This document shows positions 9,733-17,761 of a stretch of DNA of 64,000 nucleotides, one piece after another. The DNA lies in contig JAJEEO010000001.1 of assembly GCA_022820925.1 (NCBI GenBank), positions 253,001-317,000 on the forward strand, in the 5' to 3' direction. Under the pieces are notes generated by a model. That model saw only the letters and a list, made by a program, of their open reading frames with translations. It was not told the origin of the DNA and ran no database searches. Position 1 is the stretch's first letter. The number at the start of each line of letters is the position of its first letter. Source of the DNA: Acidimicrobiia bacterium. GTDB taxonomy: Bacteria > Actinomycetota > Acidimicrobiia > Acidimicrobiales > Poriferisodalaceae. The translations under genes and the position numbers were made by a program.

Positions 9733-11277
9733 TCAGCGCTCCACGATCCGCATGCGGACGTTGAAGAAGTTGACGACCACCGAGATGGTCAACGAACAGG
9801 CCAGGTAGAACAGCATCCAGATGGACACGACTTCGAGCGTCTTGCCCGTCTGGTTGTAGACCGTCTGGCCGACTTGGACGACGTCGCTGTAGCCGATGGC
9901 GATGGCCAGCGAAGTGTTCTTGGTGAGGTTGAGGTATTGGTTGCCCAGCGGGGGCAGGATCACCCGGAACGCCTGCGGCAGCACGACTCGCCGCAGCATC
10001 GTCGAACGGCGCAGGCCGACTGCCTGAGCAGCCTCGCTCTGACCCTTGGGCACCGCCAGGATCCCGCCCCGCACGACTTCAGCGATGAACGCAGCTGTGT
10101 AGAGCACGACGCCGAAGTAGACCGCCGCGAGCCCCTGGATGAGGTTGAGGCCCGACGGCCCGTAGTTGGGGAAGTTGCCGACCTGCTCGATGTCTGGCCG
10201 CATGGCGTCGATCGGCGGGCCGGTGCGACCGTCGCCGAACTTGTCTCCGAGCACCTCGAAGAGGTCTCGGCCGGAGTTGATGATCCAGCTCGACAGGCCC
10301 GGCCATCCCAGCGTCACGAACAGGATCACCAAGACCGCGCCCGCCGCCGCGAAAATGATTCGGAACCAGTCGTCGTCGACCAGCTTCGTCAGCCCGGCAG
10401 GCGTGCGGTGCGACGCCAGGAACCGGCGGATCCACAGGATCGCCGCGGCCACCGCGACCACCGAGATGATCACCTGGACAATGCCCGGCGTGAGTGCGTC
10501 GATGACGCTGGCGCCGAAGTCGAAGATGGCGCCGACCCAGCCGAAGATCGGGTGCAGGAACCATCCGGCCACGCCGAACACGCCCACGACCGCCCCGAAG
10601 CTCAGCACCGGGTAGGTCGCACGGCCCGTTTCGTCGTGCACGCGGTTGCGCTGGCGCATGACGATCCAGCCGATGGCGGCACCGATCGCGAGGAAGATCA
10701 GCCACTGGTAGAAGCCGTCAGCGACAAAGACGCGCGGTATCGAGACGCCCTTGTTGGAGATGTGCAGCCAGCCGGGAATCGGGCCTTGATCGATGGTGAC
10801 CCGAGGCAGGCTGGCGATCACGACGAAGATGAGGATGATCTGGACGAGCAGCGGGATGTTTCGCAGGGTCTCGACGAAGACGCTGCTGGCCCGGCTCACG
10901 ATCCAGTTGCGCGAGAGCCGCCCCACGCCGACGAGCACGCCGAGCACCGTGGCAGCGATGATGCCGCCGAAGGACAGGCGGATGGTGTTGACCATGCCGA
11001 CCCACAGGGCTCGACCGCTCGTGTTGGGGTTGGTGTCGATGCCCGAGCCGAGGTCGCTTCCCAGGGCAGTGCCCAAGAAGTCATATCCCGTTTCGATGTC
11101 CTTGGCCTCGAGGTTGCTTCGCCCTTGGGATGCGAGGAAGATCAGGGCGAAGAGCACCAGGGCCAGCGTCAGCACCTGTGAGAGCCACTTGACGACGGTG
11201 GCATCTCGGTAGAACGGCGGTCGGGCCCCCGCCGCGCTCAGAGATGATCCGCGGTCGACTTGCAGCGGGTCGCTCAC
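9733..11277 (-). CDS. aapQ: Amino-acid ABC transporter permease (AapQ-like)
   Basis: The 514-residue membrane protein has an N-terminal span near residues 30-50 (TLALVLFALIFLA), then ALWVGMVNTIRLSFGGIIAA, where the HisM/GlnP-type permease domain begins. That domain is interrupted by a block of extra spans (about residues 185-330) and resumes with GLAAVYFGVVLYTAAFIAEV. The EAA loop is SEAAQAVGLRRST, followed by RRVVLPQAFR. A split permease domain with an insertion is the AapQ arrangement; here the insertion is long. The stop TGA is one base before the aapM ATG. Confidence 0.9.
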   Translation of the reverse strand: MSDPLQVDRGSSLSAAGARPPFYRDATVVKWLSQVLTLALVLFALIFLASQGRSNLEAKDIETGYDFLGTALGSDLGSGIDTNPNTSGRALWVGMVNTIRLSFGGIIAATVLGVLVGVGRLSRNWIVSRASSVFVETLRNIPLLVQIILIFVVIASLPRVTIDQGPIPGWLHISNKGVSIPRVFVADGFYQWLIFLAIGAAIGWIVMRQRNRVHDETGRATYPVLSFGAVVGVFGVAGWFLHPIFGWVGAIFDFGASVIDALTPGIVQVIISVVAVAAAILWIRRFLASHRTPAGLTKLVDDDWFRIIFAAAGAVLVILFVTLGWPGLSSWIINSGRDLFEVLGDKFGDGRTGPPIDAMRPDIEQVGNFPNYGPSGLNLIQGLAAVYFGVVLYTAAFIAEVVRGGILAVPKGQSEAAQAVGLRRSTMLRRVVLPQAFRVILPPLGNQYLNLTKNTSLAIAIGYSDVVQVGQTVYNQTGKTLEVVSIWMLFYLACSLTISVVVNFFNVRMRIVER

Positions 11278-11384
11278 CGCAGGTCACCCTACGCGACGAG
11301 TCCGGATGCATTGGGCTATTGCATTGAGTGCATCGGGCGCATTGAACGAGGCAGCGATCGGCTGCTTGCGCAGCAGCGCGCAAC

Positions 11385-11412
11385 GGCCCCCGATCCCGCA
11401 GGACCGGGGGCC
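11385..11412 (-). promoter_or_regulatory. Intercistronic hairpin between aapJ and aapQ
   Basis: The arms GGCCCCCG (11385-11392) and CGGGGGCC (11405-11412) pair perfectly. After one mismatch three more pairs close a CGCA tetraloop. On the transcribed (minus) strand it lies 62 bases after the aapJ stop and 107 before the aapQ start, with no T-run. A stem here commonly protects binding-protein mRNA from 3' decay or partially terminates, giving more binding protein than permease. The rest of the 197-base gap is unremarkable. Confidence 0.6.
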
Positions 11413-11474
11413 GTGGCGTTCAGCTTGAGTCTGCTCCCGCCGGCCGGGCTCTCACCCAGCCGGAAGGCGCATGA

Positions 11475-12635
11475 TCAGCGTGCCGGCGGCGCGTAGATCA
11501 GACCGCCGTCGAGCCAGCCAGCGTTGGCTGAGCCCTCACGTGACAGGCCGACCGGGTTCAAGTGACGGGAGTAGATCTCGTCATAGTTCCCGACCTGGGC
11601 GATCACGTTGTAGAACGCGTCGGACGACAGACCCATCGCGGTCTGCAGCTCGCCCTCACCGCCGAGCATCCGGATGGCCTCGGCATCGAGGCTGCCGTCG
11701 CCGAGACGGGCGTCGATGTTGCCCGAGTCGATGCCCTTCTCATCGGCGATGATCGTGGCGTACACGGTCCAGTTGACCACGTCAGCGAAGCGCGACTGGT
11801 TCTGGCCGTATGTCGGGCCCAGCGGCTCCTTGGAGATCGGCGTCGGCGGGAAGATCACCCACTCCTCGCCGTCGGGCTGCTGATTGGCCTTGCGTCCGAC
11901 CAGTGCCGAACCGTCCGTGGTGATGACGTCGCACGCTCCCTGGATGAAGTTGGTGGTGACGATGTCGAAGTCCTCGAAGGTGTCGAGCCTCATCTCGATG
12001 CCCGCAGCCGCGGCAGCGTCGGCGATGTTCTGCTCAGTCGTGGTGCCCGCGTTGGTGCAGACCACGGCGCCGGCGATGTCGGCGACCTGCGAGCTGCCGC
12101 TGAAGCCGTCGCTTGCGCGTGCCATCAGCTGCTGGCCGTCGTAGTAGGTGGTGGGACCGAAGTCCATGCCGACCTCGGTGTCGCGGCCCTGCGTCCAGGT
12201 GGTGTTGCGCATCAGCACGTCGACTGCGCCCGTCTGCACTGCGGTGAAGCGCTCGGCTGCAGTGAGCGGCACGAACTCGACCGCGTCTGCGTCGCCGAAG
12301 ATCGCCGCGGCGACTGCCCTGCAGTAGTCGGCGTCGAAGCCGGTCTGCGAGCCGTCAGGCTGGGTCTCGGAGAAGGCCACGGCCGAACCTGAGACGCCGC
12401 ACTTGAGCTCACCGCGATCGATGATGGCGTCGAGCAGGTCGCCCTCCGCCTGTACCAGCTCGACTTCGGTTACGGGCGCCGCGGCCTCGGTCGTCGCCGC
12501 CGGCTCGTCGCCATCCACTTCGGTGTCGTCGCCATCGTCCGACCCGCACGCGGCAGCCACCATTGTGAGCGCCACGAGCACTCCGGCGAGCCGCAACGCA
12601 GAACGCCGCGAGATTGGCGCGATTCGTCTTTTCAT
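11475..12635 (-). CDS. aapJ: Amino-acid ABC transporter substrate-binding lipoprotein (AapJ-like)
   Basis: From the ATG at 12635 (GGAGGGAC about 9 bases upstream) the protein has 386 residues. The N-terminus has RR, a hydrophobic core and the lipobox VAAAC with Cys30, then an acidic Thr/Ala-rich linker. The mature domain (about 65-386) shows the family-3 solute-binding pattern LKCGVSGS...FSETQPDGSQTGFDADYCRAVAAAIFG and WTQGRDTEVGMDFGPTTYYDG, typical of AapJ. It captures polar or general L-amino acids outside the membrane and hands them to AapQM. The frame continues upstream but without signal-peptide features. Confidence 0.93.
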   Translation of the reverse strand: MKRRIAPISRRSALRLAGVLVALTMVAAACGSDDGDDTEVDGDEPAATTEAAAPVTEVELVQAEGDLLDAIIDRGELKCGVSGSAVAFSETQPDGSQTGFDADYCRAVAAAIFGDADAVEFVPLTAAERFTAVQTGAVDVLMRNTTWTQGRDTEVGMDFGPTTYYDGQQLMARASDGFSGSSQVADIAGAVVCTNAGTTTEQNIADAAAAAGIEMRLDTFEDFDIVTTNFIQGACDVITTDGSALVGRKANQQPDGEEWVIFPPTPISKEPLGPTYGQNQSRFADVVNWTVYATIIADEKGIDSGNIDARLGDGSLDAEAIRMLGGEGELQTAMGLSSDAFYNVIAQVGNYDEIYSRHLNPVGLSREGSANAGWLDGGLIYAPPAR

Positions 12636-12759
12636 TGAGATCAGTCCCTCCATGATCAATCTGTACTCAGGCGCGATACGAGCTGCTTCGCACGTCACCG
12701 CATCTGACTGTCGTGAGACTAGTCCCCAGCAGACCTGTTCCCGACAGGCTCGATCCGTT

Positions 12760-12778
12760 GCGATTCGGTTGTAATCGC
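12760..12778. promoter_or_regulatory. Inverted repeat in the aapJ/cysQ divergent promoter region
   Basis: GCGATT (12760-12765) and AATCGC (12773-12778) form a perfect 6-base inverted repeat with a 7-base spacer. It lies within the 225-base gap between the divergent aap operon and the CysQ-like gene, where both promoters must sit. It is a candidate operator; the arms are short, so chance occurrence is possible. Confidence 0.35.
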
Positions 12779-12860
12779 GCCGTTTGGACGCATTGCTGCA
12801 TGTCACCGACCTGCGGGTTTGCGAGGTGGTGCCGGGTGGGTCCGAGGGCACACTTGTGCG

Positions 12861-13628
12861 ATGGCCAATCCTGCCGACCACGAGCTTGCGGCGAGCGTGG
12901 CGACCGAGACCGGTGTTCTGCTGGTGGAAACGCGCGAGCGGTTATTCGCCGCAGGCGCCGACACGTGGGAAGTCCGCGACACAGGCGACTTTGAAGCCCA
13001 TCGGTTCATCATGGAGCGCCTGAATGCGGCGCGGCCCACCGATGCCGTGCTGTCCGAGGAGGGACGTGATGATCTCGCCCGCTTGTCGGCGGACCGGGTC
13101 TGGATCGTCGATCCGCTGGACGGAACGCGGGAGTATTCCGAGCCGGGCCGCTCCGATTGGGCGGTGCATGTGGCTCTCGTGGAGGACGGGGTGCCCACTG
13201 CAGGCGCGGTCGCGCTGCCGGCAGTCGGGCGCACGCTGTGCACCGAACCCGGGCCGTCGCTGCCCGAGCCGCACAATGGCCGGCCCCGCCTCGTGGTGAG
13301 CAGGTCGCGCCCTCCGGCGGCGGCCGTCATCGTGGCTCAGGCACTCGACGCCGAGCTCATGACGCTGGGCTCCGCCGGCGCGAAGGCCATGGCGGTGGTG
13401 ATGGGCATGGCCGACATCTACGCCCACTCGGGCGGCCAATTCGAGTGGGACAACTGTGCGCCCGTTGCAGTCGCGCGGGCGGCCGGCCTGCATGCGAGCC
13501 GGTGCGACGGCTCTGAGCTGGAGTACAACTTCGCCGACCCGTGGCTGCCCGACCTGCTCATCTGCCGCCCCGAGTACGCCACCGACGCCCTGGAGGCGTT
13601 GCGGCAGGTGATAGAGGGCGAGGCGTGA
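12861..13628 (+). CDS. cysQ: Inositol-monophosphatase-family phosphatase, CysQ-like
   Basis: The 255-residue protein carries the lithium-sensitive phosphatase motifs: VLSEEGRDD (metal-binding Glu), WIVDPLDGTREY (two Asp ligands) and EWDNCAP near the C-terminus. DPLDGTREY, with Arg-Glu after the Thr, is the form found in 3'(2'),5'-bisphosphate nucleotidases (CysQ), which recycle PAP from sulfate assimilation; plain inositol phosphatases usually have DPLDGT(T/I)N. The ATG at 12861 gives the family's usual length. The next gene begins inside its stop codon (GTGA), so the two are translated together. Confidence 0.82.
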   Translation: MANPADHELAASVATETGVLLVETRERLFAAGADTWEVRDTGDFEAHRFIMERLNAARPTDAVLSEEGRDDLARLSADRVWIVDPLDGTREYSEPGRSDWAVHVALVEDGVPTAGAVALPAVGRTLCTEPGPSLPEPHNGRPRLVVSRSRPPAAAVIVAQALDAELMTLGSAGAKAMAVVMGMADIYAHSGGQFEWDNCAPVAVARAAGLHASRCDGSELEYNFADPWLPDLLICRPEYATDALEALRQVIEGEA

Positions 13629-14470
13629 GTGTCGGCACAGGGGGAAACGTGGAGCTGAAGGCAACCAAGTACGAGGTGGACGGGCCGGTCGCGACGTTGA
13701 CGCTGTCACGGCCGCATCGCCGCAACGCCTGGACTGGGCGGATGCACACCGAGTTCCGCTGGGTGCTCGAACAGGCCGAGCACGATGCCGGGGTCCGAGT
13801 GGTCGTCATCACGGGCGAGGGCCGGGATTTCTGCGTGGGCGCAGATACCCAAGCCCTCGAAGGTCATGGCGAGCGCGGCGGCTACGACCCCGGAACGGCA
13901 CCCGATCTGGCCATGCCCGGATACGGCGTGGCACCCCAATTCGATCAGAACTTCGCGTTCATGATGGCTCTCGAAACGGTGACGATCGCTGCCGTGAACG
14001 GCGCTGCCGCCGGTGCCGGCCTCGTGCTGGCCTGCTACTGCGATCTCCGATTTGCTGCCGCAGATGCCAAGCTCACGACCGCGCACGGGCCGCTTGGCCT
14101 GCCAGCCGAATTCGGTCTGTCGTGGGTGCTTCCCCGACTCGTGGGCGTCACGCGCTCGAACGATCTGCTGCTGTCGAGCCGCAAATTTCTGGCCTCGGAG
14201 ACCGGCGGCTGGGGCTTGTTCAACGAGATCATCGACGCCGGCGAACTCATGGACCGTGTTTACGAATACGCGTATGACATGGCGGACCGGGTGGCGCCCA
14301 GCTCGCTGGCCATGACCAAGCGGCAGATCTACCTGGACCTGCATCGCGACGTCGGCACCGCGGTCTCGGAGTCGGACCGGCTGCTCGAAGAGATGATCCC
14401 CAGCCCGGACTATCTCGAAGGCGTTCGCGCCTTGACCGAGCGGCGGCTGCCCGACTGGCCTGCACGCTGA
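13625..14470 (+). CDS. Enoyl-CoA hydratase/isomerase family protein
   Basis: The 281-residue crotonase-fold protein has VATLTLSRPHRRNAW at the N-terminus, the oxyanion-hole region GRDFCVGADTQAL, and IAAVNGAAAGAGLVLACYCDLRFA with LPAEFGLSWVLPRLVG further on. PAEFG keeps a Glu at the usual second-catalytic position. The GTG at 13625 overlaps the upstream stop. A second GTG at 13649 with AGGGGG just upstream would remove eight residues and is equally plausible. It may hydrate an unsaturated acyl-CoA; the substrate is not evident. Confidence 0.88.
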   Translation: MSVGTGGNVELKATKYEVDGPVATLTLSRPHRRNAWTGRMHTEFRWVLEQAEHDAGVRVVVITGEGRDFCVGADTQALEGHGERGGYDPGTAPDLAMPGYGVAPQFDQNFAFMMALETVTIAAVNGAAAGAGLVLACYCDLRFAAADAKLTTAHGPLGLPAEFGLSWVLPRLVGVTRSNDLLLSSRKFLASETGGWGLFNEIIDAGELMDRVYEYAYDMADRVAPSSLAMTKRQIYLDLHRDVGTAVSESDRLLEEMIPSPDYLEGVRALTERRLPDWPAR

Positions 14471-14474
14471 GCGA

Positions 14475-14561
14475 CTACAGCTCCAACACTGTGACGCCGC
14501 GCGTCAGCATCGACTCAGGACGCCGCGCGTCACAGCTCCGGCGCAGCGGCGCCTTGCCTCA
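14475..14561 (-). repeat. In-frame duplicated 3' end of the phosphohistidine-domain gene
   Basis: After the TGA at 14559-14561 the same frame stays open for 27 codons and ends at a TAG (14475-14477). The last codons read VTVLEL-stop, copying the ITVLEL-stop that ends the real gene. A second direct repeat, GACGCCGCGCGTCA-like, occurs at about 14492 and 14519 inside this tail. It looks like a decayed local duplication that retained reading frame. Confidence 0.65.
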
Positions 14562-16358
14562 CAGCTCCAGCACAGTGATCATGCCGGTGTCGCCGTTCAC
14601 TTCGACGAGCGCGCCGTCGGGAATGCGTCCCGTCGCGCCGGTCGCAGAAATGACGCACGGCAGGCCCAGCTCGCGGCTCACGATCACCGAATGGCTCAGC
14701 GCCGCTCCGACGTCGACGACAACCGCGCTCGCGCTGACGAACAGCGGCGTCCACGACGGGTCGGTGAGCGGCGCCACGAGCACATCGCCGGGCGACAGCG
14801 CGGTCGGGTCGCTGCTGTCGAGCACGACTCGGGCTCGCCCGCGGGAGATGCCAGGACAGCCGGGCAGACCGGCGAGGGTTTCGCCCGCCGCGAGCTGCGG
14901 CAGCTCCGAGGTTCCCCGACGGGGCCACTCCGACATCGGCGGCGGGTCGCCGACGATGACGAATGGCTCTTGACGCGATGCGGCGTCGTCCCACTGGGCC
15001 TGACGCTCGGCGATGACCTCTGCCCAGCCCGTCGGATCGTCGAGCATCTCGTGGATCTCGGACAGCCGCAGCATGCCGAATTCGGTCTGCCCGCTGAACT
15101 GCCCGCGCTCCACGAGCCGCTCGCCCAGCACCCGTGAAGCGATGCGGCACTCGTTCACGAAGCGCACGCAGTTGGTCTTGGTGCGCTCTCGCCCCGGCAG
15201 GTACACCGCTGCCGCACCGAGGGCCAGGTTGAACTGCATCTGGGTGTCGGCGTCGGCCTCGAGCAACGCGGAGATCTCTGCAGCCAGCGCCTCACGCTGG
15301 GCGGCCAGCTCGGCCCGCCGCCGCGCTGGCTCGGCATCGGCAGGTGCCAGGCGCATGCGGTCGATGGCCGCCAGCGCAATGTCGGGGTCGGTCTCCCAAG
15401 TCGGGCAGCTCATCTCCCACTCGTTCGGCCCCCGCGAGCCGAACTCGTACACGAACGCAGCGAAGGCCTCGTTGAACGCCGCAGCGTCGCCTGAAGATTC
15501 CCCGGCACCGGCCGCAGCCAAACGCTCGGCCAAGCCCGCCGGACCCTCGTCGAACAGCGCACCCAGCGCGCTCGACGAGGCGACCCGCCGCCCGAGCTCC
15601 CACATCGCATCGGAGGGCGCGGCGGAGGCCACGTCGCCGAAGCCGGCCACCAGCTTGAGCGTGTCCTCGGGCCGGCCCAGCGCCGTGCACACCTGCTCGA
15701 TCGCGCCCAGCGGCACCGCCGCCAGGAACGACACCTTCAGGTGGCGTGCGAACAGCAGGCGGAATCCGGCCCCGTCGCCGTAGCCCGAGTCGAGGAATTC
15801 GCTGATCCAATCGATGATCTCGTGATCGCCCATCTGGGTGAATTCGGGCCGCTGCGCACGCAGCTCGGCGATGTTCTGCTCGTCTTCGTGCACCTCGGGC
15901 AACGCCGGCGCCGCGAACAGCATCAGGAAGGTCTCGCCGATGCGCTGCTCGGCGGTGGGGCTGGCGTCGTCGGGATGCGGTTCGTACGGCGGAATGCCCG
16001 GCTGCTCGCCGAAGAAGGTCCGATCGACGGTGTCGACATCGATGCCGGGAGCGCGGGCGCCGAACACGCGCCCGACTGCGGCGTTGAGATAGGTGTAGCC
16101 GCCGAAGACGCCCAAGAAGACGCAGTTGTCGGGATCGAACTCGTCGTACTCGAACGCCCCCATCTCCACATACGCATCGCGGAATCCCCACTCGGATATG
16201 CGAATGCCCTCGTCGTTCTGGAACGCGAAGTCGAAGGTGCTCATCCTCACCGGATCGGGGAACACTTCGCCCACGTTGGCGCGCGTCCAGATGGGATAGC
16301 GCTCCGAAGGCTTGGTGCCCACGAAGTAACCGCCGCTTCGGTCCGTCAGATCCGCCAT
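14559..16358 (-). CDS. PEP-utilising-enzyme mobile-domain protein without ATP-grasp domain
   Basis: From the ATG at 16358 (GGGAGGGAAC directly upstream) the protein has 599 residues. Only the C-terminal ~100 residues are recognisable. GLPGCPGISRGRARVVLD opens the swivelling phosphohistidine domain of PEP synthase, PPDK and rifampin phosphotransferase. ALSHSVIVSRELGLPCV carries the phospho-accepting His556 and EVNGDTGMITVLEL closes it. The ATP-grasp domain that normally charges the His is absent. Residues 1-490 are soluble, acidic and unassigned, beginning with GGYFVGTKPSERYP. It may be a remodelled phosphotransferase needing a partner kinase, or a dikinase-derived protein with a new role. Confidence 0.75.
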   Translation of the reverse strand: MADLTDRSGGYFVGTKPSERYPIWTRANVGEVFPDPVRMSTFDFAFQNDEGIRISEWGFRDAYVEMGAFEYDEFDPDNCVFLGVFGGYTYLNAAVGRVFGARAPGIDVDTVDRTFFGEQPGIPPYEPHPDDASPTAEQRIGETFLMLFAAPALPEVHEDEQNIAELRAQRPEFTQMGDHEIIDWISEFLDSGYGDGAGFRLLFARHLKVSFLAAVPLGAIEQVCTALGRPEDTLKLVAGFGDVASAAPSDAMWELGRRVASSSALGALFDEGPAGLAERLAAAGAGESSGDAAAFNEAFAAFVYEFGSRGPNEWEMSCPTWETDPDIALAAIDRMRLAPADAEPARRRAELAAQREALAAEISALLEADADTQMQFNLALGAAAVYLPGRERTKTNCVRFVNECRIASRVLGERLVERGQFSGQTEFGMLRLSEIHEMLDDPTGWAEVIAERQAQWDDAASRQEPFVIVGDPPPMSEWPRRGTSELPQLAAGETLAGLPGCPGISRGRARVVLDSSDPTALSPGDVLVAPLTDPSWTPLFVSASAVVVDVGAALSHSVIVSRELGLPCVISATGATGRIPDGALVEVNGDTGMITVLEL

Positions 16359-16491
16359 GTTCCCTCCCGGCGGTCGCGTACGCACAATGCGCCGCACAGC
16401 CTCGCGCGTCCCGGCAGCCAACTCTGACACGTCGGCCGAGATTCCCGCCTGCTGCGGATCGGGGCGGTGCGCTCCGGAGACGACACGGGCC

Positions 16492-16523
16492 GGGCAGCCG
16501 CCTCCCCCTCATGGCGGCTGCCC
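16492..16523. promoter_or_regulatory. Perfect 11-bp hairpin in a divergent intergenic region
   Basis: GGGCAGCCGCC (16492-16502) and GGCGGCTGCCC (16513-16523) pair perfectly around a 10-base C-rich loop. It sits in the 227-base gap between the phosphohistidine-domain gene (leftward) and the MBL hydrolase (rightward, ATG 16586). An ATG at 16511 is in frame with the MBL gene but lies inside the loop. No T-run follows on either strand. It could be an operator or an mRNA leader structure. Confidence 0.5.
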
Positions 16524-16585
16524 GACCAGGCCGTGATGTGATGCTAGACCGTCACGCGCGCGTTGCGACCAACTTGGAGGGACCG

Positions 16586-17599
16586 ATGCCGGTGACCATC
16601 GAGCACTACCGGGATCTGGGCGAGTTCACCTACGGCGCCTGCGAGGCGGTGAGCCCGCTCATCCGTCGAGTCATCTGCAAGAACCCGACACCGTTCACCT
16701 ACCGCGGCACCGGCACCTACATCGTCGGCCGTGGAGATGTGGCAGTCATTGACCCAGGTCCCCCGTTGGACAGCCATCTCGATGATGTCATGGCGGCGCT
16801 GGACGACGGCGAGACGGTCAGCGCCGCAGTGGTCACGCACACCCACAGCGATCATTCACCCCTCACCGGCAATCTGGTCGCCCGAACCGGCGCGCTCAGC
16901 TACGGCTACGGGCCTCATGCGAGCGTGTGGAAGCTCGACCCGGATGACCGAGTCGATTTCTCGGACTACATCAGCGCCGAGGAGCAAGCCAAGTACCAAG
17001 CCGAATTCGACGAGCTTCCCGAGGAACTGAAACGTGAAGGCGCCGACACCGAGTTCGTCCCCGATGTTGCGCTGACCGACGGCGACATCGTGTCCGGTGA
17101 CGGTTGGACGCTGCGCGCCATACACACACCCGGGCACTGCTCGAATCACCTCTGCTACGAGCTGCTCGAGGAGAACGCGCTGTTCTCAGGCGATCACGTC
17201 ATGGGATGGGCGACGAGCGTCGTCGGTCCGCCTGACGGCTCGATGCAGGACTACCTGGCGTCGCTGGCGAAGCTGCTCGACTTCGACCACGAGCGGTACT
17301 GGCCGACACACGGCCCGCCGATCCCCGAGCCGACGGCATACGTGCGCTCGTTCATTGCCCATCGCAGTGACCGCGAGGAGCAGATCATCGAGCACCTGCG
17401 CCCCGGTCCGTGCCGCATCGCGGACTTCGTGCCGAAGATGTACGAGGCCTATGACAAGCGGCTGTGGTATCCCGCGGCGAGCTCGGTGTACGCGCACATG
17501 CTGCATCTCGTCGAGACCGGGCGTGCGCGCGTCGTGGACGGCGACGGCGACAGCGAGCCCAAGCTCACTTCGATCTACGAGCTGACCGACGCCGTGTAG
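16586..17599 (+). CDS. MBL-fold metallo-hydrolase (LACTB2-like)
   Basis: From the ATG at 16586 (GGAGGGACCG upstream) the protein has 337 residues. The metal site is THTHSDHSP, with HxHxDH at 85-90, then TPGHCSNHLCYEL and LFSGDHVMGWATSVVGPPDGSMQDYL. The last is the LACTB2/glyoxalase-II-like pattern of hydrolases acting on thioesters, esters or RNA. The C-terminal ~80 residues form a winged-helix-like cap (SSVYAHMLHLVETGRA), as in LACTB2. An in-frame ATG at 16511 would add 25 residues of poor quality. The physiological substrate is not predictable. Confidence 0.9.
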   Translation: MPVTIEHYRDLGEFTYGACEAVSPLIRRVICKNPTPFTYRGTGTYIVGRGDVAVIDPGPPLDSHLDDVMAALDDGETVSAAVVTHTHSDHSPLTGNLVARTGALSYGYGPHASVWKLDPDDRVDFSDYISAEEQAKYQAEFDELPEELKREGADTEFVPDVALTDGDIVSGDGWTLRAIHTPGHCSNHLCYELLEENALFSGDHVMGWATSVVGPPDGSMQDYLASLAKLLDFDHERYWPTHGPPIPEPTAYVRSFIAHRSDREEQIIEHLRPGPCRIADFVPKMYEAYDKRLWYPAASSVYAHMLHLVETGRARVVDGDGDSEPKLTSIYELTDAV

Positions 17600-17646
17600 A
17601 GAATGCGCGCACTGTCGAGCCTTCCCGTCGCGACACCTGTTGTCTC

Positions 17647-17754
17647 CCGCTCTCGTTCGCTTCGCTCACGGGCCGCTCGGGCCACGGCTTCGCGCTGTGC
17701 TTGCCGCTCTTGTTCGCTGCGCTCACGGGCCGCTCGGGCCCGGGGCTCAGCCTC
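17647..17754. repeat. 108-bp dispersed repeat, copy B
   Basis: This is the partner of 3771-3878: same length, ten substitutions by eye, no gap. It ends seven bases before the nucS GTG and starts 47 bases after the MBL gene. Relative to neighbouring genes it lies in the opposite orientation from copy A. The right-hand ends of both copies share GGCCCGGGGCTCAGCCTC exactly. Confidence 0.8.
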
Positions 17755-17761
17755 TTGACTT

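Noticed and set aside
8013..9764. A 583-codon plus-strand frame rich in His/Gln/Arg opposite aapM
   Set aside because: It is the shadow of the permease gene: no family motifs, and its composition mirrors hydrophobic codons read on the opposite strand.
9661..11181. A 506-codon plus-strand frame opposite aapQ
   Set aside because: The same shadow effect: Asp/Glu/Arg/His-rich without conserved motifs, while aapQ has a full permease pattern.
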